Shown piece after piece: positions 57,330 to 64,000 of a stretch of DNA of 64,000 nt. A model generated the notes under the pieces. The model was not told where the DNA came from. It was given only the letters and a program-made list of their open reading frames with translations, and did no database searches. A program made the translations under genes and the position numbers. Location: contig JAUJYZ010000601.1 of NCBI GenBank assembly GCA_033675265.1, positions 1 to 64,000 of the forward strand, in the 5' to 3' direction. This DNA is from Actinostola sp. cb2023 (taxonomy: Eukaryota > Cnidaria > Anthozoa > Actiniaria > Actinostolidae). The stretch's first letter is position 1. Each line of letters opens with the position of its first letter.

Positions 57330-57505
57330 GAAGAACAGCTGCAGGGCAGAGATGGAAGGGAATATGGGGTGCGCTATCATCGTATCCTACCGTTTCTTCC
57401 TCTTCAGTATGTGTATCTATATCGGGCCGATAAAACAAAGAGGCGTTTTGCACCAACAACACCAACAAAACAATAATGCAATGCAACAACAACTTTAACA
57501 ACAGT
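57330..57505 (-). pseudogene. Possible transmembrane and acidic-tail exon of gene C
   Basis: A frame encodes LLLHCIIVLLVLLVQNAS, then FYRPDIDTHTEEEETVGYDD and on to FHLCPAAVLL. A 17-20 residue hydrophobic run followed by a charged segment fits a single-pass receptor. The hydrophobic run comes from GTTGTT-rich DNA, so it could be accidental. The paralogue at 13155 is frameshifted. Confidence 0.3.
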
Positions 57506-60500
57506 AAGCTTTAATTATTAAATACAAGAGAGTAACACTGAAATCAGGGATTTAGCTGGTAGGGGGATATGATTCTCATTACGTTCACTGCAAAGAAGTA
57601 CATATTAATAGTGGGAAAATCTACCACATCCAAACATTGTGCTGAGATGATGTTGGACGTATAGCTATGGTCATCCTGTAGCAACAGATTAAATATCCTT
57701 TACTGGTGTAGACCCTGACAGATACGTTATACTCTGTACACGACTGTAGACCATGGAGGACATGGTGGAAGACGTTGCTCGTTACTACAAATGTACGATG
57801 TTCGTTGTGTATCGCATCCTTTCCTACTCGTACAAGTGTGCGATTCACCTCACATTTTGTTATAACACCATTTGCTAGGTCTTTTGGTACAGCACCCCAC
57901 GTGACTTTGTACGTTGTGGCGTTGACTTTAGAGGAAGACAGTTGTTGAGGAGGTCCGTCAGGCACTGGAATAAATGAAAAAAAAGCGTTTTATTAAATAG
58001 GTTTGCGCATGACGGTTTGCTTGGCATTGTGGGTTTGAACAAACAAATATGATACCCTATATGCACTATTTGCATGTTTGTTCACTTTTACACTTACCAA
58101 CTAATAAACAAACAAATACGATCACGCCCTATATGCACTATTTACATGTTTGTATACTTTTACACTTACCAACTAATAAACAAACAAATACGATCACGCC
58201 CTATATGCACTATTTACACGTCTGTACACTTTTACACTTACCAACTAATAAACAAACAAATACGATCACGCCCTATATGCACTATTTACACGTCTGTACA
58301 CTTTTACACTTACCAACTAATAAACAAACAAATACGATCACGCCCTATATGCACTATTTACACTTTTACACTTACCAACTAATAAACAAACAAATACGAT
58401 CACGCCCTATATGCACTATTTACATGTTTGTATACTTTTACACTTACCAACTAATAAACAAACAAATACGATCACGCCCTATATGCACTATTTACATGTT
58501 TGTATACTTTTACACTTACCAACTAATAAACAAACAAATACGATCACGCCCTATATGCACTATTTACACGTCTGTACACTTTTACACTTACCAACTAATA
58601 AACAAACAAATACGATCACGCCCTATATGCACTATTTACATGTTTGTATACTTTTACACTTACCAACTAATAAACAAACAAATACGATCACGCCCTATAT
58701 GCACTATTTACACGTCTGTACACTTTTACACTTACCAACTAATAAACAAACAAATACGATCACGCCCTATATGCACTATTTACACGTCTGTACACTTTTA
58801 CACTTACCAACTAATAAACAAACAAATATGATCACGCCATATATGCACTATTTGCACGTCTGTACACTTTTACACTTACCAACTAATAAACAAACAAATA
58901 CGATCACGCCCTATATGCACTATTTGCACGTCTGTACACTTTTACACTTACCAACTAATAAACAAACAAATACGATCACGCCCTATATGCACTATTTACA
59001 CGTCTGTACACTTTTACACTTACCAACTAATAAACAAACAAATACGATCACGCCCTATATGCACTATTTACACGTCTGTACACTTTTACACTTACCAACT
59101 AATAAACAAACAAATACGATCACGCCCTATATGCACTATTTACACGTCTGTACACTTTTACACTTACCAACTAGTAAACAAACAAATACGATCACGCCCT
59201 ATATGCACTATTTACACGTCTGTACACTTTTACACTTACCAACTAATAAACAAACAAATATGATCACGCCATATATGCACTATTTGCACGTCTGTACACT
59301 TTTACACTTACCAACTAACAAACAAACAAATACGATCACGCCCTATATGCACTATTTGCACGTCTGTACACTTTTACACTTACCAACTAATAAACAAACA
59401 AATACGATCACGCCCTATATGCACTATTTACAAGTCTGTACACTTTTACACTTACCAACTAATAAACAAACAAATACGATCACGCCCTATATGCACTATT
59501 TACACGTCTGTACACTTTTACACTTACCAACTAATAAACAAACAAATACGATCACGCCCTATATGCACTATTTACACGTCTGTACACTTTTACACTTACC
59601 AACTAATAAACAAACAAATACGATCACGCCCTATATGCACTATTTACACGTCTGTACACTTTTACACTTACCAACTAATAAACAAACAAATATGATCACG
59701 CCATATATGCACTATTTGCACGTCTGTACACTTTTACACTTACCAACTAATAAACAAACAAATACGATCACGCCCTATATGCACTATTTACACGTCTGTA
59801 CACTTTTACACTTACCAACTAATAAACAAACAAATACGATCACGCCCTATATGCACTATTTACACGTCTGTACACTTTTACACTTACCAACTAATAAACA
59901 AACAAATATGATCACGCCATATATGCACTATTTGCATGTTTGTTCACTTTTACACTTACCAACTATTAATAATTGTTGGTTCTTCTCACAATACATTACT
60001 CAATGGACCGTCCAAGTTAACAGCGTAGGTTAGGATTTGCAAGCTGTGCTCAGTATATTTATCAAGACCACGCCAATCGTTGACATCGTGGTAATACTAC
60101 TTCAATGCCTTTTCAACTTGTAAGCCACCTTATAACCTCTCAAGACAACATTCAGTTTACAATTTGTACCGCCGTATCATTGGAATTCGTATCCAGGTCA
60201 CGCTGTTACTTGCGGACGAAGTTGCTTGGGCAGAAGTCAACACTGACTATAGTCCTATAGGAGATATTTTGCAGCTGAGAAGAGAGAACAAATCCTTATT
60301 TTAAAAAACAACAACAGGAAATGAAGGTTATGTTAATAATACCGCTTGCGGAGAGACTCATTTTCATTTCAGGAGCTGTAATCAAAACTCAGTCCGAGAC
60401 TTAGCTTAGTGATCCGGTTTATCAATCGACTTGATCGTTATTGGACAACCTAAATATCGCATTTGTAATAATTGTTCTCTAATGAATAAGCTTGGTTTTA

Positions 60501-63500
60501 TAAAACACATCAGTTGACACAATGCTGTAGCACTCGGCTTTTTTCTGCTGGGATTCGCGAGAATAGTTTCTTTTGTTGTACTAATCACTTGCGTGTTTTG
60601 CTGAATATGAATGGCATGGTTTCACCAACAAAAAGTACTTACTTTAATGACGTCATGTATTACCTACAGATTGTTGTTCTTCACCAACGTAGACAACCAG
60701 ACACCAAGGACTTCAATAGCTGAATAATCAGTGCAGGATCTGTTTTCACGTTCCACAAGTAACCGGTACATGTCTTCAGTTCTTTCCTTGTGTTGTGGGT
60801 TGTATTTGATGTGTAGCTAGCTAGTTGTACTGGTAAAGTTTGTTATGCCTTGTGCTTCAAGTCATATCAACTACACATGCTTAACTGTGCACAACACAGC
60901 TATACCAACATATACATGGACTTTTTAGTTCAATACTGATAACGAGCAATATATAGCAGAATTGTATTCTATATATTGTTCGACCCACGCATATGTCAAT
61001 ATAGCAGATAGCTATAGCAGTATGTAGTTAAGTTCAAACTGTAAGTTGTAATGCTTTACTGAAAGCACACAACATTCAGTGCATGGATGTCTACTGTCAA
61101 CTACTATTCATCGATATTCATCGACTGTAAACTACTAATCTAACGTGCCTACTATTACTCTATCTACTGCTAGCACCAACTATCCCTTCCCAGCAATACT
61201 TACGTTCTATACACTGTGTTGCTATAGTAACAGGTTGACTATACGGTCCTGGTCTATTCTTGGTGTAGGCCCTGACAGATACGTTGTACTCTGCACACAA
61301 CTGTAGACCATGCAGCAGATAGTGGGATGCTTTGTTTGTGGTTTGAAAAGTACGAATGTAAGGTTTTGATGGACTTTCACGTCGTGTTAACTTTACTTCA
61401 TGCATATTGCTGCTGTGTCGTACTTCATCCCACGTGAGTATGTACGTTGTAGCGTTGAATTTATAGACGGACAATTTTGGTGGCTCTTCAGCAGGTACTA
61501 GAATTCATTAAAAGTAGTAATAAAGACAGAGTGATTGAAATTCTTCATCTTGCGGGCCAAACAAGAACAACGCCTGCTCTATATTCTTATAATACTAACT
61601 TCTTCGTCCTGGAAGTGAATTCGAAGGGGAAATTAGTTGATCAGTTGTAATGGTCTCTCTCGTTACCTTTGAGACACTACTAACATTAACTGACCGCGTA
61701 TCGTAGAATTGCCATCACGTGTTTGCTAAAATCAGTGAACTAACACCTACTTTGTGTGATAATAGAGACAGGTTGGCTATACGGTCCTGATCCTATACTG
61801 GTGTAGGCCATGACAGATACGTTATACTCTGCACACAACTGTAGACCATGGAGGACATGGTGGAAGACGTTGCTCGTTACTACAAATGTACGATGTTCGT
61901 TGTGTATCGCGTCCTTTCCTACTCGTACAAGTGTGCGATTCACCTCATATTTTGTTATGACACCATTTGCTAGGTCTTTTGGTACAGCACCCCACGTGAC
62001 TTTGTACGTTGTAGCGTTGATTTTAGAGGAAGACAGTTGTTGAGGAGATCCGTCAGGCACTGGAATAAACATGAATACTGATATTAGCGCTAGTAGGTTT
62101 CAAGTATCATATTGATCTTTACACTTACCATCTTCGCTTGTTTTTGCCCATCGCAATGGTTTACTCAGTGGACCGTCCTTAACGGTAAAGGCTAAAACTT
62201 GGAAACCATACTGAGTGTATTTACGAAGACCAGTCACATCGATTGTAGTTTTTGGATGTTTCACCTCAAGGTAGTTGATCGTACTTCCAGCTCTCTTGTA
62301 AGCCACCTTGTAACTTCTCACAACACCATTAATACACTTGGTATTGGAAGGTAGTGTCCAGGTAACGCGGATACTTGTGGACGAGGTAACCTGAGTAGAT
62401 AATGATTCTGGAGGACAATCTGGAGCTGATGTCGAAAATAAGATACAAAAAAGATAATCATTTACTATTGGGTGAATGTAAGTGCAGATTAGTATCAATT
62501 TTGATAACTCCAATATTTCGGCTAAAAGGATTATGACGTCATAATTCGGGTCTCCGTTTTTCTCGCAGTTAAGATTTATTTTAGACTTTCGGGAATATTA
62601 ATATTCCCGAAAGTCTTTGCGAAATTAAAAGCTATGACATGAAAGAGAATTATTCAAAGCTTCACTTGGGCTGGATTCCGGAGTAATGGAGCGAATGGCA
62701 AACAGTGAGTTATTTTCTGTACCGAGCTGGCGTTTCAAAGCGCTAATTTGAAGCCAATTTCAGCCCAATTCCTCAGATAAATGCTTATCTTTCTGCCTAT
62801 AAAAATGTATCTGGGCTTACAGTTTTAGTCAGGAAGATTCAGGAGATATTATTATTTCATTTGTAGTAAGTGCCAACCTGGGCCGCGGACCGTACGAGTG
62901 GGCCGCGGAGGTTATGTGTGACTTACATTGCTCATTTAATCGCGCTCCGCCCGCTGTTTATATACTTGACTAGCAACTAGCGTTATAAGAGTGCCTTTGG
63001 TATTGACTAGGGTTTGATTCAGTAGCTGTTCCATACTGCTGTTCTCGATTACATTCTATTGGCGATATTTCCTATCAGAAATATTGATTTATATTGATGT
63101 GATATGCGAGGTCACCGCTTTATTATTTTTTAAAGTAGAAGTAGAAGAGTATAGACTGAGTAGAATTAAGTACACATGGACTTTGCCACGTGATTCTGGA
63201 GGACAATCTGGAGCTGATGTCGAAAATAAGATACAAAAAATATAATTGGGTGAATGTCAGAACAGAGTCATGATATAAAACCATACTTTACCATCTGCCT
63301 TAAGATAATCAATTACTATTGGGTGAATGTCAGAACAGAGCCATGATATAAAACCATACTTTACCATCTGCCTTAAGATAATCAATTACTATTGGGTGAA
63401 TGTCAGAACAGAGTCATGATATAAAACCATACTTTACCATCTGCCTTAAGATAATCAATTACTATTGGGTGAATGTCAGAACATAGCCATGATATAAAAC

Positions 63501-63882
63501 CATACTTTACCATCTGCCTTTGTCCATACGCCAATGTTTGTACTCTTTGGACCAACGAACTTGGTGTTCTTGACTGACATCGTTACTGTGTACCACGTGT
63601 ACTTTCGTAGTGACCTCGGTGTTGTCCACGTGGTAACCACACCCACGTCGACTGTCTTTGTTGGACCTCCTTGTGCTGTGTATGTTATTCTGTAACCAGT
63701 CAGCGGTCCATTAACGAGGTGTTGGTCAGGACGCTGTAAGGAAATAACTTATTTTATCAGAACTAACTAAGTACAAGAGTCAAGTTGTTGTGAGTAAAGC
63801 AGTGTTCTTACCGTCCAGCTGACTTGAATACTCTGTGATGAACGTGGTGTAAGTCTGACATAACGGGGAGATGTCTGTGGTA
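57330..63882 (-). CDS. Gene C: FN3 receptor-like gene, 5' end outside the window
   Basis: Intact exons in transcript order: 63812-63882 and 63511-63733 (FN3-1), 62129-62425 (FN3-2), 61751-62059 (FN3-3), 61204-61497 (FN3-4-like). Phases match gene B throughout, and no stop breaks these exons. Downstream, 59990-60250 is a decayed FN3 exon, 57690-57964 an FN3 exon lacking its last strand, and 57330-57505 a possible transmembrane/tail exon. The signal-peptide exon would lie beyond 64000. Either the gene now ends after FN3-4 in an unrecognised way, or it is a pseudogene in its 3' half. Confidence 0.65.
57690..57964 (-). pseudogene. FN3 exon of gene C lacking the last strand
   Basis: Open from VPDGPPQQLSSSKVNATTYK through VTWGAVPKDLANG and YNVSVRVYTSKG, then replaced by unrelated codons (YLICCYRM) where other copies have SGPYSQPVSIITQ. 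No donor at the usual place. A truncated domain, likely not functional. Confidence 0.65.
58049..59965. repeat. 72-bp tandem array, about 26 units
   Basis: Strict 72-bp period (58089, 58161 and so on). In minus-strand sense each unit carries GTTGGTAAGTGTAAA, a strong donor that matches the GTAAGTGTAAA donor of the FN3-2 exons. The paralogue near 13790-13860 has a single diverged unit. Long plus-strand frames (24 codons per unit) are by-products. Confidence 0.97.
59990..60250 (-). pseudogene. FN3-2-like pseudo-exon (gene C)
   Basis: Retains RGYKVAYK and the GGACCGTCC-end but has stops and indels in every frame. The array at 58049-59965 begins immediately beyond its former donor. Confidence 0.55.
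60290..60585. other. Duplicated segment matching 14974-15310
   Basis: Shares AAGCTTGGTTTT, AACACATCAGTTGACACAAT and CTTGATCGTTATTGGACAAC with the gene B locus. The minus-strand frame is broken here. Confidence 0.6.
60617..60745. repeat. Single unit of the 120-bp repeat
   Basis: One copy with TGACGTCA, flanked on the left and right by the same unique sequence as the 30-unit array at 15340-18950. It shows the unexpanded state. Confidence 0.9.
60865..61203. other. Intergenic/intronic sequence, nothing recognised
   Basis: Not matched at the gene B locus, where the 78-bp array follows instead. AT-rich without exon signs. Confidence 0.4.
61204..61497 (-). CDS. Gene C FN3-4-like exon
   Basis: 294 bp, phase 1 on both sides, acceptor TTCTAG, donor GTAAGT. 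Encodes VPAEEPPKLSVYKFNATTYI, LTWDEVRHSSN and LCAEYNVSVRAYTKNRPGPY, a complete FN3 domain that is more diverged than the others. Confidence 0.82.
61751..62059 (-). CDS. Gene C FN3-3
   Basis: 309 bp, phase 1 on both sides. Encodes VPDGSPQQLSSSKINATTYK, VTWGAVPKDLANGVITKYEV and GPYSQPVSIITQ. Intact counterpart of the stop-containing exon 27004-27312. Confidence 0.87.
62129..62425 (-). CDS. Gene C FN3-2
   Basis: 297 bp, phase 1 on both sides. Encodes PDCPPESLSTQVTSSTSIRV, RSYKVAYKRAG and GLRKYTQYGFQVLAFTVKDG. Its acceptor edge is duplicated upstream at 63192-63245. Confidence 0.87.
62458..63191. other. 734-bp extra sequence in the intron between FN3-1 and FN3-2 of gene C
   Basis: Absent from gene B. 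It is bracketed by two copies of a 54-bp segment (62404-62457 and 63192-63245) that holds the FN3-2 acceptor. It contains a perfect 34-bp palindrome at 62583-62616. Confidence 0.7.
62583..62616. repeat. Perfect 34-bp palindrome
   Basis: AGACTTTCGGGAATATT followed by its exact inverse. Confidence 0.92.
63219..63510. repeat. 73-bp tandem array (4 units) after FN3-1 of gene C
   Basis: CATCTGCCT recurs at 63292, 63365, 63438 and 63511, the last being the true exon edge. In minus-strand sense each unit ends in GGCAGATG plus a GTAAAG donor. Gene B has only about two diverged copies. Confidence 0.92.
63511..63733 (-). CDS. Gene C FN3-1, second exon
   Basis: 223 bp, phase 0 in and 1 out. Encodes NGPLTGYRITYTAQGG, TTPRSLRKYTWYTVTMSVKN and GVWTKADG. 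It is one codon longer than gene B in the E-F region. Confidence 0.85.
63812..63882 (-). CDS. Gene C FN3-1, first exon
   Basis: 71 bp encoding VPQTSPRYVRLTPRSSQSIQ then VSWT, identical in protein to 28156-28226. The acceptor (ATTACAG) implies an upstream signal exon beyond the window. Confidence 0.82.
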
Positions 63883-64000
63883 CTGTAATAAAACCATTGT
63901 TGATTAATAAAGGACACGGCTACATACATAAATATATGCTTGAAGTGAACAAAAAGGAACTAAACTGAGACTGAAATTCGATAGAAAAGAGAAGAGAAAT

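Noticed and set aside
58049..60033. Plus-strand frames of 260 and 540 codons with a 24-residue repeat
   Set aside because: By-product of the 72-bp array. Several frames of the same DNA are open, and the strand is opposite to the gene that contains it.

Overview
The window is metazoan nuclear DNA. Coding sequence is cut into short exons with GT-AG introns. The recognisable domains are animal extracellular modules: F5/8 type C (discoidin) and fibronectin type III (FN3). Most of the remaining sequence is minisatellites, foldback elements, MITEs, helentron-like elements and non-LTR retrotransposon debris. No operon-like or bacterial gene arrangement is visible. The style fits a marine invertebrate such as a sponge or cnidarian, but no marker here fixes the species.

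All recognised genes lie on the minus strand. From left to right: (1) 289-3773, an unrecognised six-exon gene with a Cys-rich, signal-peptide-like first exon and a possible Cys/His-type last exon. (2) Gene A, 4649-9900: a signal-peptide exon followed by two F5/8C domains, each split by one intron made almost wholly of 114-bp repeats. (3) Gene B, about 13150-30593: nearly the same promoter and signal-peptide exon, then FN3 domains. It carries an in-frame stop at the conserved FN3 Trp, and its 3' part is decayed and swollen by a 120-bp array (about 30 units) and a 78-bp array (about 40 units). (4) 31.2-56.6 kb, an intergenic region of transposable elements with a recent direct duplication (35086-39734 and 51212-56135). 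(5) Gene C, about 57330 to beyond the right edge: a paralogue of gene B with five recognisable intact FN3 exons. Its decayed 3' part holds a 72-bp array (about 26 units) where gene B has a single copy.

Genes A, B and C form a family. Every module is bounded by phase-1 introns, and A and B share the 5' end but carry different ectodomains, as expected from exon shuffling after segmental duplication. Putative remnants of a transmembrane segment with an acidic tail (13155-13330, 57330-57505) suggest that B and C descend from a cell-surface FN3 receptor. The most unusual signal is that several arrays are tandem copies of an exon-intron edge, so each unit carries a copied splice donor. Paralogous loci have expanded different introns. 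A second signal is a helentron-like family, fixed by one filled/empty site comparison (56638-57326 against 13155), plus a dispersed bipartite motif TTGGG-NNN-CCTGTG that may be its terminus. All assignments come from reading the sequence only; no database search was run.
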